Source of the DNA: Coenobita brevimanus | Lineage: Eukaryota > Arthropoda > Malacostraca > Decapoda > Coenobitidae | Direction of reading: 5' to 3' | DNA length: 64,000 nt | Assembly (NCBI GenBank): GCA_032717465.1 | Contig: CM064655.1 | Span: 16,232,902 to 16,296,901, forward strand | Shown here: one piece after another, positions 31,370 through 42,259 of the stretch | Layout of the letters: each line of letters starts with the position of its first letter | How positions within the stretch are numbered: position 1 is the first letter of the stretch | Position numbers and translations under genes: made by a program | The notes under the pieces: generated by a model | Seen by the model: the letters and a program-made list of their open reading frames with translations, nothing else | Database searches by the model: none | What the model was told of the DNA's origin: nothing

Positions 31370-32240
31370 CCGCCCTTGAACAACACTTTACTGTCCCTTC
31401 ATACCTGCTGCCCCTGAACAACACTTTACTGTTTCAGTGTCAGTCGCACTGAGTTAGGCCGTCCTATAAAAAACTGCGAACAATTATGGGAAGGGAAAGA
31501 AGGTCACTGGTGTGTTTCCCCCAAGCAGTCAGGCGTTCTCTTCACTCCAGATGTATTCGCCAATGTTTACATGCTTATGTTACATGCGCCCTAATTCTAA
31601 TTTTCATTCAGCAAGAGAACATAATTTACCACCTAAAAATAGTCAGAAAAATATAGGGCAAACTAGAGGAATATGAACTGAATTGGTAAGGTCTTTAGGC
31701 TGTAGGCTTACACGAAAAATTATGGATTTTACAATTTTAAGAGACGATATGGAACAAAAATGTTTGCGAATCAGAAAAAAAAAATTTACTCTTTTGTCCC
31801 ACATGTTCTCGTTGGTCAGAATTTAGCTCCACATTCTTCGTTCGGTATCGCTCTTCCCAATATATTTCGGACTGACTGAGCACAGTTATTTCTGCTCCTT
31901 AAAGTTAGTGTACATTTACTGCTCATTCTTTTGTCCATTCTTATGTGTATGTGTGAAAGAAAGAGGACTGATACAAACAATAATGTATTCCATCATTGCT
32001 TTCATAGTTGCTGGCCCTGAACAACACCTTACTGTACCGGTGTCAGTGACGTTGAGTTAGGGTGAGCTATAAAAAAAACTGCGAGCAATTATGGGAAGGG
32101 AACGAAGGTCACTGGTACGTTTACACAACCCTACTCCACCATCCCATGCAGTCAAGGCGTTCACAGTTCACTTCACCTCAGATGTTTTCGCCGATGTTTA
32201 CATGCTAATGTAACACACATCCTAATTTTATTAATTGGTA
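31370..32240. repeat. Direct duplication inside the Tigger-like element
   Basis: 31375-31600 and 32005-32230 share CCCTGAACAACACYTTACTG, AATTATGGGAAGGGAA, AAGGTCACTGGT and GATGTTTACATGC blocks in order, about 630 bp apart. A second pair (about 31640-31700 and 33360-33420, with TGAATTGGTAAGG) suggests a longer internal duplication. Confidence 0.6.
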
Positions 32241-32507
32241 TACAAATCATAGCAAATCACAGGATGGGTTTAGGTAAATAATAATAATAAAAAAAGCCAG
32301 GTGTACCAGACGAGTCTTTTCACATATGTAAGAAAAAGAAATTGATTTTAGAACTTTGATAAAATGGTCCCATGGCCGACCACGGGAGCAAGCAAATTTC
32401 TGAACCCACACCCACTGAGGGGGCTAAACATATGCTTTACTTTAAGCAGTAAAAGCACCTTACTACATCAGTTCTTCCTGATAGTCTGTTATATTTTTCA
32501 GATTATG

Positions 32508-33018
32508 GTGGTAGGTGGGGGCGCTCACCATCCACTCACTCAATGTAGTGCTGCTCTTGGGTGTCTACCCTGTCCTCTCCTCCATCCTTCTTTCCTTCCA
32601 TCTTCTTCTGTCTTTCTTTCCTTCATTCTTTCCTCTTTCTGCCTACGGGTGACTTTACACTCCCTCTTTCATCATTCTTTCCTTCATTCTTTCCTCTTCC
32701 TTCTGCCTGTGGGTGACTGTACACTGAGTGACAAGCCAAATGGTTTCCTGTACACCAGGAAACCATTTATTATGCTGGGTGGTAACCATATAACCAAATT
32801 ATGGCACCTGGTGGTTTAGTGGGTAATTACAGCACTCCAATCGGATTGAGCCGGTGAAGGTTTATATCCAAGGGGTGGTTGGGGTTATTGCTCATGTAAT
32901 GCCACTCAGGGATGAGCGAGGCTGGTCACTCTCATCTTAAATGTCAGGACCAAATTCCCTAGCCCCGGGCTTCTACGCTTCTCATGGGGCAACGTAGAAT
33001 TGGATGATGGATGGATGG
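32508..33018 (+). mobile_element. SINE V, copy 3
   Basis: Full-length copy: GTGGTAGGTGGGGGCGCTCA at the start, hairpin near 32738-32768, tRNA-like TGGTTTAGTGGGTAATTA (about 32812), GGTTTATATCC (about 32859) and a (GATG)n end. Nested inside the Tigger-like element. Confidence 0.85.
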
Positions 33019-33879
33019 AAATTTCTGGGTTGGTAAATACAGTACATGTTTCTTGTTAAATCTGTTTCCCCGTCATTTTTAGCTGTTCTGGTGCGACAAC
33101 TCTTGTTTATTTCATTAACATAATGGCAGAAAGGACTGTTCTTCTCTAAGTGTTAACTAAACCTGGCCTAACCGAGCTTATCTGTACCTAATAATTTAAC
33201 CTGACCTAATCTCCAGTTGGGAAATTGGGAAACAATATCCACCTTTGAGCACGCTAAGTTTCTTCCACTGCGCTGGAAACGATCGTAGGGGAAAGTGACG
33301 ACAATAACCGAGAGGAAATTTTTCAGCAAGAAAAAGTAATTTGCCAAACTGAAAGTTGTCAGAAAATTACAGAAACAAGCTGGAGGATTATGAATTGAAT
33401 TGGTAAGGGCTTTCTGCTGCTTCAAGTGTACAATGATACAAGTATCTTCCCAAAGTCTGACAAATATAGGGTGGAAAAATCGAACCATATGGAACATGCA
33501 CTAGTAGAAACAGGGTTTTCACTGTATTTTACCTGGTGTAAATTTTCTTCAGACAGAACTGGGAAGATAGTTGTGTCTTTCATTGTACATTTACCGGTAA
33601 ATAAATCAATCTAACAGTACTTCTGTTTTGTTTCCGCCGGATTAATCGCGATTTCAGACTACTCAGGCACCTCTTCACACCATACAGTTTGGATAATAGG
33701 GCTATCTCTGTATTTCCTTTCGTATCGATTTTTGTATCATCAAGACAGATATTTTCGTACTGTGGAATTTGTCCTATATTCATTGCTTTCGTACCATCGA
33801 AAATTCGTACTTCGGGTTTTCATATATCGAAGACTCACTGTACCTCGTGTGCAACAGCCTCGTGTTGTGGCTGTTGAAG

Positions 33880-34625
33880 TACTGTAACTGTTATGGTGGA
33901 TGTTGTGAGAAGTAGATGGAAAAATGAACTGTGGAGTAATCAACATATGAGTGGGCAGAGTTATAGGTGTGGCTCAGTTGATCACTGACGAACAGTAGAT
34001 AGACAGCTGGTAAGAGGACAGAGCACTGAGTAGCAACATTACTGACAGATTTAAAAGAAGAACAGCCATTTACAACAGCAGCTATCCTGCAAAGCAGCCA
34101 CACAGGAATTCAGAGATCAAGAACTAGACAGAAGGATAAAAACTGTAAGAGGTCACTTTGGAAATTAAAGATTTAGGCCAGCCTTGGCTGAAGACCTTTG
34201 AAATGTCCATGCAATGCCAAAGGTTTCACCAAAGTTCAAAATGGAGGATGACCAAGAATATGAAAGGAGTATGATAATATTGGCAGAGGAATGCCCCTCA
34301 CAAAACTCATATTGATGGCTGGAAAGAAGGGTATGAGAAGAGAGGTGCCTCATTCGAAGTCCTCCTATAGACGATAGATTCAAAGACTCTGGAAATGCAA
34401 CAGGCTACAGCAATAGGGTGATAGGGAAATGGTCACCCTTCTCTAGGACAAACTTCCATCCTGAGGGGAAGATGCAAGTTGACACACAAAGGCAAAAGGT
34501 TTTTATGCAGGGTGTCAGAATCAAAGTTCTTGAAAACAACAAAAGGGATCTTGTTGGAATTGGACAAAATTTTAATACCAAATCAGGGAAGCGAGAAAAT
34601 ACATCTTCAAAAGAAATTTTAACTG
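33880..34625 (-). pseudogene. Jockey-like LINE A fragment (inverted)
   Basis: Minus-strand reverse transcriptase remnant: SGWKFVLEKGDHFPI (about 34435), SYSWSSSILNFGETFGIAWT (34200-34260), AAVVNGCSSFKSV (about 34070), then HSYVDYSTVHFS (about 33930; YADDS box decayed to YVDYS). The blocks follow LINE A order. Frameshifts throughout. The 5' edge abuts LINE R copy 2. Confidence 0.65.
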
Positions 34626-34627
34626 CA

Positions 34628-36155
34628 CGCATGAAAAAAGTAGGATAGAAGTTGGGGAATGCCCCAGGAATTGATGAAGTGTGTGGTGAAGTGCTGAAGC
34701 ATGGGGGAGCAATAGTAGTAAAATGGATGTGGAAGATGTGCAGATTGGCCTGGGAGGAAGGTAGAGTCCCGGAGGATTGGAAGTCAGGTATAATTATTCC
34801 CTTGTACAAAGGAAAAGGGGAAAAGGAAGTGTGTGGTAATCATAGGGGCATTTGTCTTCTTAGTATAACAGGAAAAGTGTATGGTAGGATACTCATTGAC
34901 AGAGTTAGAAAAAGAACAGTGGAATTAGTTGGAGAAAAACAGGGAGGCTTTAGGAAGGGAAGTGGTTGTGTAGATCAGATATTCATTCTTAGATCTTTAG
35001 TGGAAAAGTTTTTAGGGAAGGGAAAGAAGTTGTGTGTGGCTTTCATGGATTCAGAGAAAGCATATGATAAGGTGGATGGACAAAGATTGTGGAAAGTACT
35101 GTATTAAGAATATATGGAGTAGATGGGAAGTTGTTGAATGCTGTGATGAGTATGTATGATGGTGCTAGGCTGCAGTGCGTGTGGATGGTGAACTGAGTGA
35201 ATTTTTCTCTTTGAAGGTTGGGTTGAAACAGGGATGTGTCATGTCTCCATGGCTGTTCAATCTGTGCATGGATGGGGTAATGAGGTAGTGGATGTTGGAG
35301 TGGCCCTGGTGAGAGAGGGTATGGTTTGGAAACTCCCTGTACTGTTGTTTGCAGATGATACTGTTTTGTTGAGTGAAGACAAAGGGGAACTGTAAGGCTT
35401 GGTGGATAAGTTTGGGAGAGTGTGTAAGAAATGGATTCTAAAGGTGAATGTAGGGAAGAGTAAAGTGATGGTCTTTGAGAGAGGTGTAGTCAGTGAATGT
35501 ACAGTGAAGTTGGATGGTGAGGAATTGGAAAATGTGAGTACGTTTAAGCACTTGGGTAGTGTGATGAGTAAGGATGGAGGTTTGGAGGGTGAAGTGCTTG
35601 AAAGGGTATAGCAGGGAAGAAAGGTTGCTGGTTTCTTGAAGGCAGTGATAAGAAGCAGGGAAGTGAGCATGGAAGTCAAAAAGTTACTACATGACAGTAT
35701 TGTGATACTAACTCTAACGTATGGAAGTGAAGCTTGGACGTTGCTGGAAGGACACAAGTCAAGAGTAAGAGCAATGGAAATGAGTTATTTAAGAGGAGGA
35801 GCCTGTGAAGTCACATGGAGAGAAAGGCTGACAAATGAAGATATAAAGGAGCGTTGTGGTGTGGATGTGGATGTGATAGGAATCGTTAGGAGGAATACAC
35901 TGAGGTGGTTTGGCCATGTGGAGAGGATGGAGGGTGAAAGACTGACGAAGAGAGTGTATGTGAGTGAGGTGGAGGGGGGAAGAGGGAGGGGGAGGCCGAG
36001 GATGAGATGGAGGGATGGGGTGGAGAGGTATATGAGAGAAGGGGGTGTGAGTTGGGAGCGGGGCAGTGAAATGGCGGGGGACAGGGTGAAGTGAAGGTGA
36101 TTTGTTTGTGGCACCCTGAATGGGATTGAGGCATCTGGAAATAGATAGATAGATA
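34628..36155 (+). pseudogene. RTE-like LINE R, copy 2
   Basis: 5'-truncated; starts MKKVG at 34630 just before the RT. Blocks: APGIDEVCGEVLKHGGAIVV, EDWKSGIIIPLYKGKG, KQGGFRKGSGCVDQIFILRS, FMDSEKAYDKVDGQRLWK, KQGCVMSPWLFNL, ADDTVLLSED (about 35355), LTYGSEAWTLLEGHKSRVRA, LRWFGHVERMEGERLTKRVY and RWRDGVERYMREGGVSWERG, ending in (GATA)n at about 36140-36157. Frame breaks near 35105, 35180, 35290, 35395 and 35608. Confidence 0.85.
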
Positions 36156-36157
36156 GA

Positions 36158-36432
36158 AATTACCTTTCCATGCATACATTTTCTGAGATACCTCTAGGTT
36201 TCTTCTAAACACTGGAGATGACTATTCTGGTGTGTTACACCCTTCTTTCTGAGTCCAAAGAAATTGAAATTTCTGCTTGTTTACAATGAAGAAAACCAGC
36301 CAATGATCTCACCTATGTCAGTGTCACTGATCACTGATGCCTGCTGACACCAGGCAAGAAGCAGGCATTAGCAAAAGTTATGGTCAATAAGAGTGAAGGA
36401 AATAATTTCAAGGGATAAGGTGAACAAGTCTA
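36158..36432. other. No feature recognised
   Basis: Short unassigned stretch, probably ECM29 intron. Confidence 0.4.
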
Positions 36433-37210
36433 CAGTGCACCCTCGCACAATGCGAGTTTATGTGTGGCAGAAACCCTCGCAATCCATGACTTCGCATTGT
36501 GTGAACCAAAGAACTTAGGGGAAAAATGGTATATGGTGGACAGCACACCCAGGGCTTGGTCTTTGGGTCCCCTTCCAGCCTACTCTACCCTGATAACACT
36601 TTGTCTAATAGTACTTCTAACTGGACCATCAAATAAAACGACAAACAGAACACCATATACCTTTATTTAAGTGACTTCTGGGCTTGTTAAGAAGGGAGAG
36701 GGGTGGGTATCTGAGGCTCGGGACGTCTACTCTTGCCCCGCAGGGCGGGGCGCCCCGCTGTCACTCACTGTCACTGCTGAGGTCTCCTGGAGGTGCCATA
36801 AAGCCTTCAAAGTCGACAGCCGAGACCATAATGAACAGATGGGTGCTGCTGTAATGCTATAACAGACCACAGGATGCGAGCTACATGTTCTCATGGCAAT
36901 ATGGAGGAGATGTGTCTGTTTACTCAGGAAAGTTGATAGATGGCATGGAGATAGCTGGCCAGCTGCCTGCCATTTTGAATCTGGCTCGTTGCCAGACACC
37001 GTCCTTCATGTGATTGACTTGCATTGTCCAGCCTGACACTCATAGTGATGGCGGAAAGTCCATTTTTGCCTTAGAATCATATAGCCGATTCGCATGTTGG
37101 GAAGTTCGATTCACTGATTTCGCATTTGATAAAAATAAGCATTTTCTGGGCTGACGTTGCATTGTAGGTGATTCACATCGTGTGAGTTTGCACTGTGTGG
37201 GGGTGCACTG
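36433..37210. mobile_element. TA-flanked pogo/Tigger-like MITE
   Basis: Left end CAGTGCACCCTCGCACAATG, inverted right end CAGTGCACCCCCACACAGTG; TA on both sides (36431-36432 and 37211-37212). No transposase inside. The CAGT start and TA duplication fit the Tc1-mariner/pogo group; a pogo origin is likely but not proven. Confidence 0.72.
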
Positions 37211-37329
37211 TATGTTGTAAATAACAGGAAAATTGGGAGGGATTTTAATCTTTTTAAAATCTGCAATGGATGAGTCCACAAAAGATGCAATGGTATAGGA
37301 CACCATGAGGTGAGAAATTATGAATGAGA

Positions 37330-37890
37330 AAAATATAAGAGTATCCAGGTTGTGGACAACCGAATGGAAAGTGTCATCTGTGAAGACAGCCACCTGCAAT
37401 GCATGGAAGAGTTCTGCTACATGGGGGACAGGCTGGGTGCAAGAAGAGGAACAGAGGTCATCTCCAAAGCTGGACTAAGTAAATGGACAAAAGTAAGGCA
37501 GCAGTTACTCCTCCTGACCACAAAGGGTCTATCCTTTCACAACATGAGTACTCTCTATTAATCATGTGTGAGAAATATTATGCTGCATGGCTTCTATGAG
37601 ATGGGGATACATGCACCAGATTGGAATACAGAAAAATAAGAAATATTAGATATGTGAACTGAAATGGATCTCTGTGACATCTGAGAATAGCATGCTGCAA
37701 GAAATCTGGCCTCAAAATATCAAAGGCAGAGATGGTCTGGACATGTTGAGAAGAGAAAGGAGGAGGACTGGCTGAGGAGTGTCACATGTGTGAAACCTGT
37801 GCAAAGAATGCCCAAAGGCAGACTATGGAAGACATGGAGCAAGCTTCTGCACGAAGTCTTCTGGAATGAGGATTGGGCAGGGAAATAGCT
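37330..37890 (+). pseudogene. LINE P C-terminal fragment
   Basis: CMEEFCYMGDRLGARRGTEV (37399-37458) matches the FCYLGD block following the PHD finger of this LINE type. Later come RWSGHVEKRKEEDWLRSV (about 37735) and KGRLWKTWSKLLHEV (about 37815). Frameshifts between blocks. Confidence 0.55.
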
Positions 37891-38030
37891 TATGATCACA
37901 ACACGTGAAATGCTGCCATAAGGACATAGACAAACACATAACAGCATGGTCAACCATGTCAACATGTAACAAAATACATGTACAGTTCTTAACAACACAT
38001 GGGCTTAAGTGTTCACTGATCAATACTTAC

Positions 38031-38160
38031 CAAAGTCATGTACAATGGCTTCATAGGCAGTCCAATCTTCAAGATAAACTCCAGCTTTCTTCATGTTGCT
38101 AATGCAGTATGCATAACTATACCCCACAGCCAGAACACAGCTCTCTTGGCTGTCCAAACG
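38031..38160 (-). CDS. Ecm29: ECM29 proteasome adaptor, exon upstream of the 8.7-kb intron
   Basis: 130 bp between TTTTTTTTATAG and GACTTTG|GTAAGT. It codes RLDSQESCVLAVGYSYAYCI, SNMKKAGVYLEDWTAYEAIV then HDF and leaves in phase 1, exactly what the 29152-29339 exon needs (G|TA makes Val). The VLAVGYSYAYCI..KK pattern sits where human ECM29 has VLGLGFTLGRYLAKKK, directly before the next exon's block. Assignment is from order, phase and modest similarity. Confidence 0.72.
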
Positions 38161-38374
38161 CTATAAAAAAAAGAAAAAGAAAATCCATTACATACTTAAT
38201 TTTAAAAGCTGAAAGCTAATCTAACTACTACCAGCCAAATACTTAAAAGCATCTAAAACTCTGTGTTATGAGCCTCCTAATTCCATAAATTTGCAGAAGC
38301 ACTGCCACCCTATTCAAGCTTGCTTCCTACTTAAATAACAATTCTTCTATCTACAGTCAATTGCCTTAATCCCG

Positions 38375-38680
38375 TATGGCATTCCAATATAAACAAATTG
38401 TCCCCATGGCGCCATATTCTCTGCCATCTGGCTGCCCTCTCTCCAATTCACACAACCCTCTCAAATGTACCTCCCCATTCCATCCCTCCATCTCATTCTT
38501 GGTCTCCCCCTCCCTCACCCTTCTCTACCTCACTAACATAAACTCTCCTAGTCAGTTTTTCCTCCATCCTCTTCTCATGGCAAAACCATTTCAAAGCATT
38601 TCTCTTAATGCTTTCTAGCACATCCACATCAACTTGGGGCATACCTCTCGAAGTGATGGGATTAATGGAAGCCATGCCTA
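38375..38680 (-). pseudogene. LINE R 3' fragment
   Basis: Minus-strand VDVLESIKRNALKWFCHEKR and LTRRVYVSEVEKGEG (about 38495-38630), the C-terminal block of LINE R (LRWFGHVERM..LTKRVYVSEVEGG). It lacks the usual GATA tail and is frameshifted. Confidence 0.62.
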
Positions 38681-38699
38681 AACTCCTCAGTCTGAGGTC

Positions 38700-39060
38700 T
38701 ATCCAAAGTGAATTAAATTGTCTGGCAACAGTAGGATGAGTTCCTGAATGAAGAATGGTTCAAAATGGTGAGGGAGTTACCTGAGTGCAAGGACACAGAA
38801 CAAAGAATCAATGTGCAAAGAGAGTACATGCAAAGCAGCATAGGGAAGGAAAGTGGCTAGTTTTATGAAGGCACTGGTACACTGGTCTGAGTGTGGCAGT
38901 TGTGGGAAGCTTGCATAAAAGTTTTTGTGTCTGTATTAAAATATGGGTGTAAGATCTTGGTGTGGCATGAAAACGTCAAGAACAAGAGCAATGAAAATGG
39001 GGTTAATAGCGAATGTGTGTAGAGTGCAGAGTGAATAGGATGACAAATACAGCACTGTGA
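38700..39060 (+). pseudogene. LINE B 3' fragment
   Basis: Near 38845-39045, in changing frames, GRKVASFMKALVHW, LKYGCKILVWHENVKN and VCRVQ-like coding match the LINE B C-terminus (GRKVTGPVKPL, LTYGCETMVWHENGKSR). Heavily degraded. Confidence 0.45.
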
Positions 39061-39061
39061 T

Positions 39062-39165
39062 TCTTTAACACCTAGACCCTGGGCATATTTTGATGCAGCT
39101 GCCCTCTTCTTACAGGCATATTTCCCAACATAGCCTTTTTTCAAACCTTCATAACTGGGAAAGTA
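39062..39165. mobile_element. Tip of a piggyBac-like element (family of elements 2 and 3)
   Basis: TGGGCATATTTTGATGCAGC, CTGCCCTCTTCTTACAGGCA and ATAGCCTTTTTTCAAACCTT match the first ~110 bp inside elements 2 (19640-19740) and 3 (21335-21400). TTAACACC is at 39066. Only one end is present; the other side is replaced by the CAGTGG end at 39166. Confidence 0.55.
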
Positions 39166-40170
39166 CAGTGGTCCCTCAATTATTGAATGAAATAGAGCCA
39201 AAGGCATGTCAGGGTAGTGGCAATATCCGGCTAATGAACAATATCCCCCCTACTATACCCAACCTCCAACCTATACCTATCCTATTTGTACAGTACCTCT
39301 GCTTACTTTGGCAGTGTTTTCCAGTCATTCAGGCATATTCAGACATCAAAACACACACAGGAGCACCAAAAATAATTTTTAACACCAAGAAAACCATGAA
39401 AAAAAAAAAACACTGAAAACCTAAAAACACCCTACCTATACACTACTGTGTGTATGGTGCCCCTCCTACTTTTGGTAGTGCTTTCCAGTCACTATGCCAT
39501 ATTTAGACATCAAAACAAGCACAGGAATATTGAAAATAATTATTAACACCAAGAAAACCATGCAAAATTTAAAAAAAAGACATGGAAAACCAAAAAAAAC
39601 CCTACCTATACTCAATTGTAAGTACAGTACCCCTCCTAATTTTGGTACTGTTTTCCAATCATTCTGCCATATTTAGACATCAAAACACACACGGGAATAC
39701 CGGAAATAATTTTTAACACCAAGAAAACCATGAAGAAAAAAAACACTGAAAACCAGAAAACACCCTATCTATAAACTACTGTATGTACAGTATCCCTCCT
39801 AATTTTGGCACTGCTTTAAGGTCAATCTGCCACATTCTGACATCAAAACACACATTGGAATATCCTAAATAAATTTAAACACCATGGAAACTATGGAAAA
39901 AAAAAAAAAGTTCCCTGCCAAAACACATTCAATTCGGGTACTTACCATCCAGTGCACTGCAGACAGGATATGTAACCTGCACGCCTCCAGTTGGCACTGA
40001 TTTAAGGTCAATCTGCCATATTCTGACATCAGGACACACATGGGATTATCCTAAATAAATTTAAACACCAAGGAAACTATGAAAAAAAACTAAAGCTCCC
40101 TACCAAAAAACATTCAGTTGTGGTACTTGTGACCCAGTGCACCGCAGACAGGCTTCGTAACCTGCACATC
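39166..40170. repeat. Tandem array of ~120-bp units behind a CAGTGGTCCCT end
   Basis: Begins CAGTGGTCCCTCAATTATTG, with AGCCAAAGGCATGTC shortly after. About six imperfect units follow, each with CACCAAGAAAACCATGAAAA, an ACCCTACCTATAC-type block, CCCCTCCTAATTTTGG, TTTCCAGTCA and CATATTTAGACATCAAAACA. The last two units change to a TGCACCGCAGACAGG block. The same array lies inverted at 57190-59861. The opening end resembles a Tigger TIR. Confidence 0.72.
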
Positions 40171-40480
40171 TCCAGCAGATGTACAGTTGTCCCATGTGGT
40201 CTAGCGGCTAACCTTCGCATTTAGCAAAGGTTGAAGAACTCTTCTTCCTCTACCTGCTGGAGCTGAGCAATGAGTGGTGATGACCGGCGTGGTGATGGTG
40301 GCCTACCCATCTAAGAAGACTCCAAAGACAGTTGCAAACTTACATCCAAAGGAGACTCAGTGGCTGTCTATACACTTGGTTGCAGGTCCGATGGTGAACG
40401 TGGGAAACAAGGTGGTGATGGTGGTGAAAATGGGTTGGCACTCATTGGGGTGGCAGGCTTGAAAAAGGAGTCGATCCTGG
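40110..40480 (+). other. tRNA-Glu-like/gag-leader module
   Basis: TCCCATGTGGTCTAGCGGCT at 40197 resembles the 5' half of tRNA-Glu but no 3' half follows, so it is not a tRNA gene. From 40110 to about 40380 the sequence resembles the inverted stretch 57180-56960, which leads into the gag gene of the gypsy element there (shared AGCAAAGGT, GAACTCYTCYTCCTC, CCTACCCAYCT). After 40380 it is unassigned up to LINE R copy 3. Confidence 0.5.
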
Positions 40481-40486
40481 TCTGAT

Positions 40487-42245
40487 GATCTATCTATCTA
40501 TCTATCTATAGCCCGACGCCCTAATCCCGCAAAGGGTGGCCGCAGACAAAACGCCTCCAAGTCACTCTGTCACCCACCATTTGACTCCCCTCCCCCCAAC
40601 TCACCCCCCCCTCCCTCATATACCTCTCAACTCCATCCCTCCACCTCATCCTCGGTCTACCCCTCCCTCTCCCTCCCTCCACCTCACCTACATACACCCT
40701 CTTAGTCAGTCTTTCATTCTCCATTCTCTCCACATGTCCAAACCACCTCAGTGTGTTTCTCCTAATCTTTTCAACCACATCCACATCTACCCCACAACGT
40801 TCCTTCACTTCTTCATTCGTCAACCCGTCCCTCCACATCACTCCACATGCTCCTCTCAAGTAACTCATTTCCACTGCTCTCAATCTTGACTTGTTCCCCT
40901 CTTGCAATGTCCACGCCTCGCTTCCATACGTCAGGGTAGGGATCACAATACCATCATGCAGTGACTTCTTAACTTCCATACTCACCTCCTTATTTCTCAT
41001 CACTGCTTTCAGTGTACCAACAACCTTCCTTCCCTGCTGTACCCTTTCACGTACTTCATCCCCCAAAGTTCCATCCTTACTCATCACACTACCCAAGTAC
41101 TTGAATGCACTCACATTCTCCATATCCTCACCATCCAACCTCACTGCACACTCTGTGACTTCATTCCTCTCAAACACCATAACTTTACTTTTGTTTACAT
41201 TAACTTTCAGCTTCCTCCTCCTACACACTGTCCCAAATTCATTCACCAAACCTTGCAACTCCCATTCATCTTCACTCAACAATACTGTATCACCAGCAAA
41301 CAGCAACACCGGAAGCTTCCAAATCTCACCCTTATCCATTAGGGCCACCCCCACATCCACTGCCTTACCTTGTACCTCCTTTACAACCCCATCCATATAT
41401 ATATTAAACAGCCATGGAGACATTACACACCCCTGTTTCAGTCCCACATTGAGATCAAAGAACTCACTCAGCTCACCATCCACTCGCACCGTAGCCCTAG
41501 CTCCCTCGTACATACTCTTCACAGCACTCAACAATTTCCCCTCCACTCCATATATTCTTAACACCTTCCACATACCTTGCCTATCTATTCTGTCATAAGC
41601 TTTCTCCAAGTCCATGAAGGCAGCATACACTTTCCTTCACTTCTCTAGATACTTCTCCACTAAACATCTTAGAACAAATATCTGATCTACACACCCTTTT
41701 CCCTTTCTAAATCCCCCTTGTTCTTCTCCAACTAGCTCCTCTGTCATATGCCTAACCCTATCAATGAGTATTCTACCATATATTTTACCAGTCACACTAA
41801 GAAGGCAAATACCCCTATGGTTACCACATACTTCTCTCTCCCCTTTTCCTTTGTACAGAGGAACAATTATACCTGATTTCCAGTCCTCTGGAACCCTTCC
41901 CTCTTCCCAAGCCAATCTACACAACTTCCATATCCACTCCACAACAATCTCACCCCCATACCTAAGCATTTCACCACACACTCCATCAATTCCTGGGGCC
42001 TTTCCCAGCTTAATCTTCTTCATCGTTTCCACTACTTCCGACCTACTGATCTCTTCCTCCCTCCTCTCATCTCTTCTTCTCCCAGCCATTCCCCAACCAC
42101 TTATACTCACACTGCTCTCACTCTCTACATTCAACAAATCCTCAAAGTGCTCCTTCCATCTCCTCAATTTCTCTCTCTTCTCCACCAACAATCTATTATT
42201 CCTATCTTTCACTCCCCTACTATTTCCCCTTTCACACTGCCTTAC
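40487..42245 (-). mobile_element. RTE-like LINE R, copy 3 (nearly intact reverse transcriptase)
   Basis: Minus strand; one frame from about 42263 to 40521 (about 580 codons) broken only by a TGA at about 41634, where copy 4 has GGA (Gly). Blocks: KAPGIDGVCGEMLRYGGEIV, EDWKSGIIVPLYKGKG, EQGGFRKGKGCVDQIFVLRC, YAAFMDLEKAYDRIDRQGMW, GLKQGCVMSPWLFNIYMDGV, LLFAGDTVLLSED (FADD box with D to G), LTYGSEAWTLQEGNKSRLRA, LRWFGHVERMENERLTKRVY. It ends with a (CTAT)n tail at 40487-40510. CTGATGAT (about 40480) and CTGACGAT (about 42245) may be the target duplication. The endonuclease is missing; the D to G change should block catalysis. Confidence 0.88.
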
Positions 42246-42259
42246 TGACGATAGGACCA

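Larger units (their letters stand above)
30738..33840. mobile_element. Tigger/pogo-like transposon, internally deleted
   Basis: Left end CAGCGAGTCTTCGATAAACG and right end (inverted) CAGTGAGTCTTCGATATATG are matching TIRs; TA follows the right end. The minus strand retains the N-terminal DNA-binding part of a Tigger transposase (30957-31160). The middle carries long direct repeats and a SINE V copy. The DDE catalytic domain is absent, so it would need a helper. Confidence 0.75.

Noticed and set aside
30922..31386. 154-codon minus-strand frame in the Tigger-like element
   Set aside because: It overlaps the HTH-coding frame in another frame, has no recognisable domain and is likely a shadow.
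39300..40130. CRISPR-like array
   Set aside because: Units are ~120 bp, diverged, A-rich and without unique spacers; this is a eukaryotic minisatellite.
40194..40240. tRNA-Glu gene (TCCCATGTGGTCTAGCGGCT)
   Set aside because: Only the 5' half resembles a tRNA; no anticodon stem, T-arm or acceptor partner follows. The similar inverted copy near 57150 is also incomplete.
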